NCBI RefSeq assembly: GCF_039649665.1
Contig: NZ_JBDJAW010000035.1
Coordinates: 1 to 64,000, forward strand
DNA from: Microbispora sp. ZYX-F-249
GTDB lineage: Bacteria; Actinomycetota; Actinomycetes; Streptosporangiales; Streptosporangiaceae
Length of the DNA: 64,000 nt
Direction of reading: 5' to 3'
This document shows, piece after piece, positions 19,273 through 26,900 of the stretch (positions are counted from its first letter, which is position 1; each line of letters opens with the position of its first letter). The position numbers were made by a program, and so were the translations under genes. The notes under the pieces are model-generated. The model did no database searches and had not been told where the DNA came from. It was given only the letters and a program-made list of their open reading frames with translations.

Positions 19273-20660
19273 TGCGCCGTAAAGTGACCGCGTGCCTGGC
19301 CGCCGCGCTGGCGGCCGTCGCCGGAGGCGGAACCGCCGCCGCTGCCGCCCCCGCCGGACACCCCGGTGGCACGCCCTGCCTGCCGGACTCCCCCGCCCGC
19401 CCGACCTGCATCAGCGGCACCCTCGAGGACGGCACGCCGTACGAGTTCGTCGTCCCGGCCCACTGGAACGGCACCGTGGTGGTCGCCCTCGACTTCGCCG
19501 GCCCGGGCCGGAGCGAGCCCCTGACCGCGCGCCTGCTGGCCGACGGCGTGGCCCGCGGCGGAACGAGCCGGGCGATCACCGGCTGGAACATCCGGTCCGC
19601 CATCGACAACCAGGCCGAGGCGCTGGCCCGTTTCGAGCAGGCCTACGGCCCGGCCCGCAAGGCCGTCGCCTCCGGGACCTCGATGGGCGGCTTCGTCGCC
19701 GCCGGCGTCGCCCAGGTCCACCCCGGCGCCTTCGACGCCGCCGTCCCGATGTGCGGGGGCCTCGGCGGGTCGGTCGGCCAGTGGAACCAGAAGCTCGACA
19801 CGGTCTTCGTGCTCGAGCGCCTGGTCGCACCCGGGCTGCCGGTCGTCGACATCCCCGCCGACATCGAATCGGCCAGGAAGGCGTGGATCGACGCCCTGGC
19901 CGCGGCGCAGCGGACACCGGAGGGACGGGCCCGGATCGCGCTGGCCGCCGCGATCGGCCAGTTGCCGGCCTGGGGACGCAACCCCGACGGGTCCGTGCCG
20001 CCGCCTCCGGACAGCGGGGACGCCGCCGCGCTGCAGCAGGGCGCCTACCTCGCGCTCGCCGGCGGGCCCCTGCCCTACATCGGCCAGGCCATGAGCAGCC
20101 GGCGCCAGATCATGGACGTGGTCGGCGGGAACCCGTCCTGGAACACCGGCGTCGACTACGAGAAGCAGTTGAGCCTGGCCGATCCCGCCCTCCGGCGCGC
20201 CGTCCGCGACCTCTACGGGGCGGCGGGTCTGGCCCTCTCGGCCGACCTGAAGACCCTGGCCGCCGCGCCCCGCATCGCGGCGGACCCGGACGCCGTCAAG
20301 CGCTTCTCGCGCGGGATCGTCCTCAAGGGTGACCTGCGGATCCCCGTCCTGACCCTGTCCGGCACCGGTGACCAGATCTCCACCGTCGCCCAGCAGCAGT
20401 CGTACGAGGAGAACGTGCGCCGGGCGGGAGCGAACTCCCTGCTGCGCCAGACGTACACGCAGACCGTCGGCCACTGCGACTTCTCCCCGGCGGAGCAGGA
20501 GGCGGCGCTCGACACGATGTTCGACCGGCTGCGGAGCGGTCGCTGGCCCGCGACGTCCGCCCCGGCGATGAACGCCCGCGCGGCGGCGCTTGCGGCCGAC
20601 CCCGCTCCTCGGTACGTCTCGTTCACCCCGCCCCGGTTCAACCGCCCCTATCCCGGCTGA
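19272..20660 (+). CDS. Secreted alpha/beta hydrolase (copy 2 of a paralogous pair)
   Basis: This 462-residue exported protein has a signal peptide (MRRKVTACLAAALAAVAGGG), Cys pairs near PCLPDSPARPTC, the nucleophile elbow SGTSMGGF and a late TVGHCDF His. It is a paralogue of the gene at 11609-13036: both share a GN-SWNTGVDY--QL block, an AAPRI/V--DP segment and a C-terminal YVSFTPPRFNRP/YTPGRFLRP motif. The ATG overlaps the preceding stop. The paralogues bracket the importer-P450 operon, with this one preceded by another secreted hydrolase. Confidence 0.8.
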   Translation: MRRKVTACLAAALAAVAGGGTAAAAAPAGHPGGTPCLPDSPARPTCISGTLEDGTPYEFVVPAHWNGTVVVALDFAGPGRSEPLTARLLADGVARGGTSRAITGWNIRSAIDNQAEALARFEQAYGPARKAVASGTSMGGFVAAGVAQVHPGAFDAAVPMCGGLGGSVGQWNQKLDTVFVLERLVAPGLPVVDIPADIESARKAWIDALAAAQRTPEGRARIALAAAIGQLPAWGRNPDGSVPPPPDSGDAAALQQGAYLALAGGPLPYIGQAMSSRRQIMDVVGGNPSWNTGVDYEKQLSLADPALRRAVRDLYGAAGLALSADLKTLAAAPRIAADPDAVKRFSRGIVLKGDLRIPVLTLSGTGDQISTVAQQQSYEENVRRAGANSLLRQTYTQTVGHCDFSPAEQEAALDTMFDRLRSGRWPATSAPAMNARAAALAADPAPRYVSFTPPRFNRPYPG

Positions 20661-20670
20661 GCCGCACGAG

Positions 20671-20697
20671 CCGCTGCCCGGCCGGACCGGGCAGCGG
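20671..20697 (+). terminator. Hairpin terminator after the hydrolase pair
   Basis: A perfect 11-bp stem, CCGCTGCCCGG with CCGGGCAGCGG, closes a 5-base loop 10 bases after the stop codon. There is no U-tract, as is common in actinobacteria. Confidence 0.7.
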
Positions 20698-20712
20698 CCG
20701 GCGCCGTCGCCC

Positions 20713-20804
20713 GGGGACACGGCAGGAGACACGGCAGGAGACATGGCAGGAGACACGGCAGGAGACACGGCAGGAGAAACCGCAGCAGACACGGCAGGGG
20801 ACGC
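20713..20804. repeat. Short tandem repeat, about eight 12-bp units
   Basis: The unit GGAGACACGGCA is repeated head to tail about seven and a half times with a few changes (GGAGACATGGCA, GGAGAAACCGCA). It lies just after the terminator and outside any supported gene. The unit length is a multiple of three, so it reads as Asp-Thr-Ala-Gly repeats in one frame, but no start supports translation. It is probably a slippage repeat. Confidence 0.85.
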
Positions 20805-20929
20805 ATGATCAGGGCGTGTACCCGCAACGGTCACCGATCGTTCACCGAACGGTAACCTTAACTACGCCGTTCTGGGAGGTTTATGCGTCATTCTTCCCTA
20901 GAAGCCGATTTGTCCTACCGAGGTGTCAA

Positions 20930-21055
20930 GTGACTGAGTTCCTCGCCGCCGTACTCTCCCGGGCGGCCATCATGGTCCTGGAAGCGCTGCTCGTGCGTCT
21001 CTTCCAGGCTCTTGTGACGTCGACCTTCCGCGTCACGCTGCCGCACGCGGCCTGA
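20930..21055 (+). CDS. 41-residue amphipathic small protein, unknown
   Basis: This short open frame starts at GTG 20930 with a GAGG site six bases upstream and ends at the TGA at 21053-21055. It encodes MTEFLAAVLSRAAIM, then a leucine-rich LEALLVRLFQALV stretch and a TLPHAA tail. The pattern gives one amphipathic or membrane-associated helix with an Arg-Glu-Arg stripe. A GC-rich hairpin follows at 21078-21098. Its upstream region is less GC-rich than its neighbours, consistent with a promoter. No function is assigned. Confidence 0.5.
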   Translation: MTEFLAAVLSRAAIMVLEALLVRLFQALVTSTFRVTLPHAA

Positions 21056-21395
21056 CCGGCGGGACGTCCGTCCTTCGCGGGCCGGCGCCGCCGGCCCGGC
21101 ACCGCGGCTCCCGCGAGCGCCGATTCTCCGGGTTGCCGGTTCTCCGGCCGCCCGGCCCTGCGATCGGGCTCCGAGGAGTCCCTCCGCCGTGAGGGCCGCG
21201 GGACGCTCCCGGGCAGCGCCGTGAACGCGAAAGCCGGCCCCGCTCGGGACCGGCTACTCCCCCACCCTCACGGGGACGGGAGCGCCGGGCGATCACGCCC
21301 GGCTCGGCGGCTCCCTCGTCCCCCGGCGACGGCCACCGCCCGTTCACCCGGGCCCGGCGTGGCCTGTCACCTCGTGCGAGATCGTCTCTCCGGGG
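21056..21395. other. Intergenic region with a terminator hairpin
   Basis: These 340 bases hold no supported gene. The main structure is a 9-bp stem CGGGCCGGC/GCCGGCCCG with a 3-base loop at 21078-21098. It is placed to end transcription of the small gene before it. The rest is very GC-rich sequence without recognisable sites. Confidence 0.5.
21078..21098 (+). terminator. Hairpin terminator after the small protein gene
   Basis: A perfect 9-bp GC stem with a GCC loop lies 22 bases after the 41-residue frame stops. The position supports that frame being a transcription unit. Confidence 0.55.
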
Positions 21396-21590
21396 TCAGT
21401 CCTTGAAAGCGTCCTTCACCTTGCCGGCGGCGTCCTTCACCTTCTCGCCGGCCTGCTTCATGTGGCTCTTGGACTGATCGGCGCGGCCCTCGGCCTCCAG
21501 GCTCTCGTCGTCGGTGACCCTGCCGAGCCCCTCCTTGGCCTTGCCGGTGACCTCTTCCGACTTGTTGCGGAACTTGTCCTCGGTGCTCAT
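21396..21590 (-). CDS. CsbD family stress-response protein
   Basis: This 64-residue hydrophilic protein begins MSTEDKFRNKSEEVTGKAKEGLG and ends with KVKDAAGKVKDAFKD, the repeated amphipathic Lys/Glu pattern of the CsbD family. The ATG at 21590 is preceded by AGGAG at eight bases. CsbD proteins are small, abundant general-stress proteins with no known enzymatic role. Confidence 0.9.
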   Translation of the reverse strand: MSTEDKFRNKSEEVTGKAKEGLGRVTDDESLEAEGRADQSKSHMKQAGEKVKDAAGKVKDAFKD

Positions 21591-21778
21591 CCGGACGCTC
21601 CTCTCGGTTCCAGAAGCTGACGAACTCCCTCTTTCCCCTGGTGAAGTGGCTAAACGCGACCCGGCGTGTCGCACCCGCCTCCGCAACCCCAATCCCTCCA
21701 AAACGGGAAGATGTGACGAACCGGGCGTACGCTAGGAATAAGGACTAAAGCACACACCTCTGAAGGGTGGTGTGACGT

Positions 21779-22252
21779 ATGGCACACGGTGCCGACATCG
21801 GGACGCATCCCGACATCATGCAGATGCGCGCCCGCTACGAAGCCGCCGCGGCGAATCCGGCGGCACAGCTCGCCGACGGTCTCACGCTTCTGAGCGGCCT
21901 GTATCTAGCGCTCTCGCCGTGGATCCTCGGATTCAGCGGCACGCGGACTCCGCTCGCGGTGAACAACCTGGTCACGGGTCTCGCCGTAGCACTCCTGGCG
22001 ATGGCGTACAGCTCGGCGTTCGGGCGCACCTACGGACTCTCCTGGGTCGCCCCGCTGCTCGGTATCTGGACCATCATCGCCCCCTGGGTGATCCGGGGAG
22101 GCATGGCGACCACTGCGACGATCATCAGCAACGTGGTCGTCGGCGCGCTCATCCTGCTTCTCGGTCTGGCGACGATGCGGTTCGCCATGATGCAGCGCGG
22201 GCAGCCCGGCGGCTTCCGCACTGGGACGCCGCACATGGGACCGGCCCACTGA
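21779..22252 (+). CDS. SPW-repeat membrane protein
   Basis: This 157-residue membrane protein has two SPW-type repeats, LALSPWILGFS at about residue 46 and TIIAPWVIRG at about residue 101. Each lies at the end of a membrane span, and four spans are visible overall. A soluble N-terminal stretch of about 30 residues and a polar C-terminal tail flank them. It is divergent from the CsbD gene. The family is common in actinobacteria and has no defined role. Confidence 0.88.
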   Translation: MAHGADIGTHPDIMQMRARYEAAAANPAAQLADGLTLLSGLYLALSPWILGFSGTRTPLAVNNLVTGLAVALLAMAYSSAFGRTYGLSWVAPLLGIWTIIAPWVIRGGMATTATIISNVVVGALILLLGLATMRFAMMQRGQPGGFRTGTPHMGPAH

Positions 22253-22407
22253 CCGGACCCCGGCCGAACGGCGGGCGGCGCACCGCCTCGCCCCGCGCCG
22301 GCACGCCGCGCGGGCGCGGCACCGCCGCCCCCGGGATGCCGTAGCCGTCGCCACGGCACCGGCTCCCGTTAGTCTCGTCGTGCAGGAGACGAGAGGACGG
22401 TGGCGGC

Positions 22408-23370
22408 GTGACGACAACGGCCCCCGTCGCGAGTCCGGTGGACTTCGCGGCCTACGGCGACTACACGGTGAAGGCGGCCACCCGGCCGGACGGGTCCTTC
22501 GAGCGGCCCCTGTACCGCTTCCGCGACCGCGTGACGGCCGACGGGAGCAGCGGATACGCCGCCGAGCCCGGCCGTTACCACCTGTACGTGTCGCTGGCCT
22601 GCCCGTGGGCCCACCGCTCGGTCATCGTGCGGGCGCTGCTCGGCCTGGAGGACGTCGTGTCGATGTCCGTCGTCGATCCTGTGCGCGACGGGCGCGGGTG
22701 GGCGTTTCGCGAGGGCCCCGGCCACGGACCCGACGAGCTCAACGGCTTCACCGTGCTGCGGGAGGCGTACGAGGCGACCGAGCCCGGCTACGACGGGCAC
22801 GTGTCGGTGCCCGTGCTGTGGGACCGCCGCACCCGCCGGATCGTCAGCAACAACTTCCCCGACATCAGCCTCGACCTCGGCCGGGCGTTCGCGCGGTGGG
22901 CCAGGCCGGGGATCGACCTCTATCCCGAGGACCTGCGCGACGACATCGACGCGCTCAACGAGCGCGTGTACGCCGACGTCAACAACGGCGTGTACAAGTG
23001 CGGCTTCGCCGAGAGCCAGCAGGCGTACGAGGCGGCGGTGACCACGCTGTTCACGGCCCTCGACGAGCTGGAGGAACGCCTCGGCGGCAACCGGTACCTG
23101 TTCGGCGACCGGCTCACCGAGGCGGACGTCCGCCTGTGGGTCACGCTGGCCCGGTTCGACACGGTGTACGTGACCCACTTCAAGGCGAACCTCCGCCGCC
23201 TGGCCGACTACCCCAACCTCTGGCGTTACGCCCGCGACCTGTACGCGAACCCGGCCTTCGGCGGCACGACGGACTTCGGCCACATCAAGCGGCACTACTA
23301 CGGCACCCACCCGAAGATCAATCCGCTGCGCATCGTGCCCGCGGGGCCGGTCATCGACTGGAGCCTGTAG
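22408..23370 (+). CDS. Xi-class glutathione transferase-like protein (S-thionyl-hydroquinone reductase family)
   Basis: This 320-residue protein has the Xi-class GST signature: LYVSLACPWAHR with catalytic Cys65, SNNFPDI, and a C-terminal helical domain with GDRLTEADVRLW, TVYVTHFKAN and HYYGTHPKINP. Family members such as YqjG and ECM4 reduce glutathionyl-hydroquinones. Actinobacteria usually use mycothiol, so the thiol adduct handled here may be a mycothiol conjugate; that is inference. The start is the GTG at 22408 behind a GA-rich site. Confidence 0.9.
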   Translation: MTTTAPVASPVDFAAYGDYTVKAATRPDGSFERPLYRFRDRVTADGSSGYAAEPGRYHLYVSLACPWAHRSVIVRALLGLEDVVSMSVVDPVRDGRGWAFREGPGHGPDELNGFTVLREAYEATEPGYDGHVSVPVLWDRRTRRIVSNNFPDISLDLGRAFARWARPGIDLYPEDLRDDIDALNERVYADVNNGVYKCGFAESQQAYEAAVTTLFTALDELEERLGGNRYLFGDRLTEADVRLWVTLARFDTVYVTHFKANLRRLADYPNLWRYARDLYANPAFGGTTDFGHIKRHYYGTHPKINPLRIVPAGPVIDWSL

Positions 23371-23383
23371 GCCCGGCTTCCGG

Positions 23384-24556
23384 TCACGCGGTCGGCAGCG
23401 CCTCGCACAGCCGGTCCAGTTCGTCCTCGGTGTTGTAGTAGTGCACCGAGGACCGCACCAGCGAGGGCAGCCCGCGGGCCTCGAAGTCCCACCGGGCGGA
23501 GGTCGCCGCCGACACCGAGACGTTGATCTTCGCGGCCGACAGCCGGGCGGCCACGTCCCGGCTGTCGTGCCCGTCCACGGTGAACGTCACGATGCCGCAC
23601 CGCCGTGCGCCGCGGTCGTGCACGGTCACTGCGGGGAGGGCGGCCAGCCGCCCGCGCAGCGCCTCGGCGAGGCCGGTCACCCGCTCCTCGATGGCGTCGA
23701 GCCCGAGGTCCAGCGCGTAGCCGGCCGCCACGCCGAGGCCGATCTTGCCGGCCACGTAGCCCTCCCAGTTCTCGAACCGCCGGGCATCGCGGCGTACCTC
23801 GTAGGTCTCCGCCGAGGTCCAGGTGGCGGCGTGCAGGTCGAGGAACGGCGGCTCCAGGCGGTCGAGCAGGCGCCGCGAGCAGTACAGGAAGCCGGTGCCG
23901 CGCGGCCCGCGCAGGAACTTGCGCCCGGTCGCCGACAACAGGTCGCAGCCGATCTCACGGACGTCGACCCGCATCTGCCCGATCGACTGGCAGGCGTCCA
24001 GCAGGTACGTCACCCCGGCCTCCCGCGCCACGGCGCCGATGTCCGCCGCGGGGTTGACCAGGCCGCCCTGGGTCGGCACGTGGGTGACCGCGATCAGCTT
24101 GACCCGCTCGTCGATCATGTCCCGCAGCGCGTCGACGGACAGGGCGCCGGTCGCGTCGTCGGGCACCACGTCCACCTGGACGCCGTACCTGCGGGCGGTC
24201 TGCAGGAAGGCGATCGCGTTGCTGGCGTACTCGGCGCGCGAGGTGAGGATGCGGTCGCCCGGTTTCCAGGACAGGGAGTAGAAGGCCATGTCCCAGGCGC
24301 GGGTGGCGTTCTCGACGAGGGCGATCTCGTCACGGTCCGCGCCCACGAGCCCGGCCAGCGCGTCGTAGACCCGCTCGGACCGGTCGAGGGCGGCGGCGGC
24401 CGCCTCGTAACCGCCGATACGCTCCTCCAGGCGCAGATGGTCCACCACGGCGTCGGTCACCTGACGCGGCGGCAGCGACGAGCCGGCGTTGTTGAAGTGG
24501 ACGACGTGCTCACACCCCGGCGTGTCCGCCCGCACCCGTCCGACGTCGATGGTCAC
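23384..24556 (-). CDS. Class V aminotransferase-fold PLP enzyme
   Basis: This 390-residue PLP enzyme has HFNNAGSSLPP at the N-terminus, DACQSIGQ with Asp187 for the pyridine nitrogen, and SATGRKFLRGPRGTGFLY with Lys213 as the Schiff-base lysine. The family includes cysteine desulfurases, isopenicillin N epimerase and EgtE-type C-S lyases. No mobile catalytic Cys loop like that of a desulfurase is evident, so a lyase or epimerase role is as likely. The start is a GTG at 24556. It is divergent from the small winged-helix gene. Confidence 0.85.
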   Translation of the reverse strand: MTIDVGRVRADTPGCEHVVHFNNAGSSLPPRQVTDAVVDHLRLEERIGGYEAAAAALDRSERVYDALAGLVGADRDEIALVENATRAWDMAFYSLSWKPGDRILTSRAEYASNAIAFLQTARRYGVQVDVVPDDATGALSVDALRDMIDERVKLIAVTHVPTQGGLVNPAADIGAVAREAGVTYLLDACQSIGQMRVDVREIGCDLLSATGRKFLRGPRGTGFLYCSRRLLDRLEPPFLDLHAATWTSAETYEVRRDARRFENWEGYVAGKIGLGVAAGYALDLGLDAIEERVTGLAEALRGRLAALPAVTVHDRGARRCGIVTFTVDGHDSRDVAARLSAAKINVSVSAATSARWDFEARGLPSLVRSSVHYYNTEDELDRLCEALPTA

Positions 24557-24678
24557 GTGAGCCTCCCAGAAGATCCGCGGACGCTCTCATTCTGCCCGGC
24601 GTGCCCGATCGTGGGATGGCCGTGCTCCGGCGGGTGCCCCGACCCGCGTTTCGTGAATCGCGCATCGCATAATGAGGT

Positions 24679-24987
24679 ATGAGCACCTCCTCCCCCGCGG
24701 GCGGCTGGACGTTCCTCACCAACCACGCGCATGTCCTGCTCGCGCTCTCCCGCGATCCCGACGCGCGGCTGCGGGACGTCGCCGAGTCGGTCGGCATCAC
24801 CGAGCGGGCGGCCCAGACGATCGTCGCCGACCTCGAGGCGGCCGGCTACCTGCGTCGCGAGCGCGTGGGGCGGCGCAACCACTACACGATCAACCCGCTC
24901 GCCCCGTTCCGGCACCCGATCGAGCGGCACCGGCACATCGGCGAGTTGCTCGAGCTGTTCGGGGCGCCGGTTGACGCACGAAACTGA
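24679..24987 (+). CDS. Small winged-helix (MarR/ArsR-like) transcriptional regulator
   Basis: This 102-residue protein has one winged-helix domain: [56 protein letters not shown] short C-terminal helix, IGELLELFG, could be for dimerisation. A CATAAT hexamer at 24668-24673 lies five bases before the ATG, so the transcript may be leaderless. The 10-mer TTTCGTGAAT occurs just before the gene (24649-24658) and just after it (24988-24997), inside the promoter of the downstream TerC unit. It could be its operator. Confidence 0.85.
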   Translation: MSTSSPAGGWTFLTNHAHVLLALSRDPDARLRDVAESVGITERAAQTIVADLEAAGYLRRERVGRRNHYTINPLAPFRHPIERHRHIGELLELFGAPVDARN

Positions 24988-24999
24988 TTTCGTGAATAC
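24971..24999 (+). promoter_or_regulatory. Promoter of the riboswitch-terC unit with an overlapping repeat
   Basis: TTGACG (24971-24976) and GAATAC (24994-24999) are 17 bases apart and overlap the 3' end of the small regulator gene. Transcription would start near 25006, immediately before the riboswitch aptamer. TTTCGTGAAT, also found upstream of the regulator gene, lies across the -10 hexamer. Confidence 0.5.
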
Positions 25000-25007
25000 T
25001 TGAGCAT

Positions 25008-25140
25008 AGTTCGAGGGGGAGTACCCGGCTTCCTCAGCGTCGTCATCACGGCCGCCGTCGAAGGGCGTCCCGGCGCGAGGGTCACCGCATGGTGGCACGG
25101 GGAGACCGTCGGCCTGCCGAGCCCGCCGTACGCGGCGGTG
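25008..25140 (+). ncRNA. yybP-ykoY (manganese) riboswitch upstream of terC
   Basis: The leader of the TerC gene carries the hallmarks of this class. A GGGGGAGTACCC loop-1 motif lies at 25015-25026, CGTCGTCATCACGG follows at 25038-25051, and a distal GGGGAGACCGTCGGCCTG lies at 25099-25116. A short hairpin, CCGCCG/CGGCGG (25123-25138), stands directly before the GGAGG ribosome site at 25143-25147. It could be the expression platform. yybP-ykoY RNAs bind Mn2+ and often control TerC/Alx-type exporters. The assignment is from motif recall and gene context; a covariance-model search was not run. Confidence 0.75.
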
Positions 25141-25153
25141 ATGGAGGTTGACG

Positions 25154-26125
25154 ATGTCGGTGCCCCTGTGGATCTGGGCCGCGGTTCTGGCGGTCATCCT
25201 CGCCATGCTCGCCGTGGACCTGTTCGCCCATCGCCGGGCCCACGTGGTGGGCACCCGTGAGGCGCTGACCTGGTCGGGGCTGTGGATCGCGCTCGGGCTC
25301 GGCTTCGGAGCCGTGGTCTGGCTGGTGTGGGGGCCCGAGGCGGGCGGGGAGTACCTGGCCGGCTACCTCATCGAGAAGTCCCTGGCCGTCGACAACGTCT
25401 TCGTGATCGCGCTGCTGTTCTCGTTCTTCGCGGTCCCCCGCGAGCTGCAGCATCGCGTGCTGTTCCTCGGCGTGCTCGGCGCGCTGGTCTTCCGCGCGGT
25501 GTTCATCGGCGCGGGCGCCGTCCTGCTCGAACACTTCCACTGGATCCTGTACGTCTTCGGCGCGTTCCTGCTCTACACCGGCGTGAAGATGGCCAGGCAT
25601 TCGGCGATCGAGGTGCACCCCGACCGCAACCCGATCCTGCGCCTGATGCGCCGGTTCATCCCCGTCACCGACTCCTACCAGGGCCAGCGGTTCCTCGTAC
25701 GGCGGGAGGGCGACCGGCAGGACGGGCGCGGCCGGTGGGCCGCGACGCCGCTGCTGGCCGTCCTGGTCGCGGTGGAGACCAGCGACATCGTCTTCGCCGT
25801 CGACTCGATCCCGGCGATCTTCGCCGTCACCTCCGAGCCGTTCCTCGTCTTCACCTCCAACGCGTTCGCGATCCTGGGGCTGCGGGCGATGTACTTCCTG
25901 CTGGCCGGGGCCATGCACCGGTTCGGGTATCTGCGGTACGGCCTGGCGGCCATCCTCGTGTTCGTCGGCGCGAAGATGCTCCTGGCCGACGTGTACAAGA
26001 TCCCCGTCTGGCTGTCGCTCGCGGTCATCTGCGCCTGCCTCGCGATCGCCGTCGGCGCGAGCCAGTACAAGAACCGCCGCGAGGGGCGCGACGGGACCCG
26101 GCTGACCGCCGGAGAGCAGCGGTAG
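25154..26125 (+). CDS. TerC/Alx family integral membrane protein, probable Mn2+ exporter
   Basis: This 323-residue protein has about eight membrane spans and the TerC signature pairs: EKSLAVDNVFVIALLFSFF in the first half and VAVETSDIVFAVDSIPAIFAV in the second, with the conserved acidic residues in the membrane. The ATG at 25154 is chosen over the TTG at 25148 because GGAGG is six bases upstream. Alx/MntP-type TerC proteins export manganese, which agrees with the riboswitch in its leader. Confidence 0.92.
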   Translation: MSVPLWIWAAVLAVILAMLAVDLFAHRRAHVVGTREALTWSGLWIALGLGFGAVVWLVWGPEAGGEYLAGYLIEKSLAVDNVFVIALLFSFFAVPRELQHRVLFLGVLGALVFRAVFIGAGAVLLEHFHWILYVFGAFLLYTGVKMARHSAIEVHPDRNPILRLMRRFIPVTDSYQGQRFLVRREGDRQDGRGRWAATPLLAVLVAVETSDIVFAVDSIPAIFAVTSEPFLVFTSNAFAILGLRAMYFLLAGAMHRFGYLRYGLAAILVFVGAKMLLADVYKIPVWLSLAVICACLAIAVGASQYKNRREGRDGTRLTAGEQR

Positions 26126-26219
26126 CGCCGCCCGCCCGCCAATCGATCTTCCGTCGCGGCGTGCGGATCTGTACCCTCCGCACAGTGGAGGGGATGTTCG
26201 CGGTGCCCGGGACGGCCGC

Positions 26220-26867
26220 ATGATCGGCGAGATCCTGCCCTCGTGGGTGGCGTCGGCCGAGAGGTTCGGCGACGCGCCGGAGGAGACGCTGTTCCCGGAG
26301 GAGCGGCCCTTCATCGCGCGGGCCGTCGACCGGCGCCGCCGTGAGTTCGTCACCGGACGCCACTGCGCCCGGCTCGCGCTCGCCCGGATCGGCGTGACGC
26401 CGGGGCCGATCCCGCGCGGCGAGCGCGGCGCCCCGGTCTGGCCGGCCGGGACGGTCGGCAGCATCACCCACTGCGCCGGGTATCGCGCGGCGGCCGTCGC
26501 CTCCACCGGCGTGGCGCGCGCCGTCGGCATCGACGCCGAGCCGCGCGCGCCCCTTCCCGCGGAGGTCCTCCCCACGATCGCCTCCCCCGGGGAGATCGAG
26601 GCCCTCCGGGCACTGGACGACGCGGACGGCGAGATCTGCTGGGACAGGATCCTGTTCAGCGCCAAGGAGTCGGTCTACAAGGTCTGGTTCCCGATCACCG
26701 GCCGGTGGCTCGACTTCTCCGAGGCGGTGGTGGACATCGACGCCTCCGGCTCGTTCAGCGCGCGGCTCCTGGTCGGCGACCCGGCGATGGGGACCCGCGC
26801 CCTGTCCGGCCGGTGGGTGGTGAGCGACGGGCACATCGCGACCTCGATCGCGCTCCCCCGGCCCTGA
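26220..26867 (+). CDS. 4'-phosphopantetheinyl transferase (EntD/PptT type)
   Basis: This 215-residue PPTase has the three family motifs: GRHCARLAL with PVWPAGTVGSITHC, VGIDAEP with the Mg2+-binding Asp and Glu, and FSAKESVYK. This form activates carrier proteins of polyketide, nonribosomal peptide or mycolic-type systems by transferring phosphopantetheine from CoA. No carrier-protein gene is adjacent, so it probably serves clusters elsewhere. It starts at the ATG at 26220. Confidence 0.93.
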   Translation: MIGEILPSWVASAERFGDAPEETLFPEERPFIARAVDRRRREFVTGRHCARLALARIGVTPGPIPRGERGAPVWPAGTVGSITHCAGYRAAAVASTGVARAVGIDAEPRAPLPAEVLPTIASPGEIEALRALDDADGEICWDRILFSAKESVYKVWFPITGRWLDFSEAVVDIDASGSFSARLLVGDPAMGTRALSGRWVVSDGHIATSIALPRP

Positions 26868-26900
26868 CGATCCCGCCCCCGCGCGCCCGCCGGTCGCCGG

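Noticed and set aside
20713..20804. CRISPR array
   Set aside because: Units are only 12 bp and directly adjacent, with no spacers and no cas genes.
26220..26867. Part of a polyketide or nonribosomal peptide cluster
   Set aside because: The phosphopantetheinyl transferase has no synthase, carrier protein or tailoring gene beside it.
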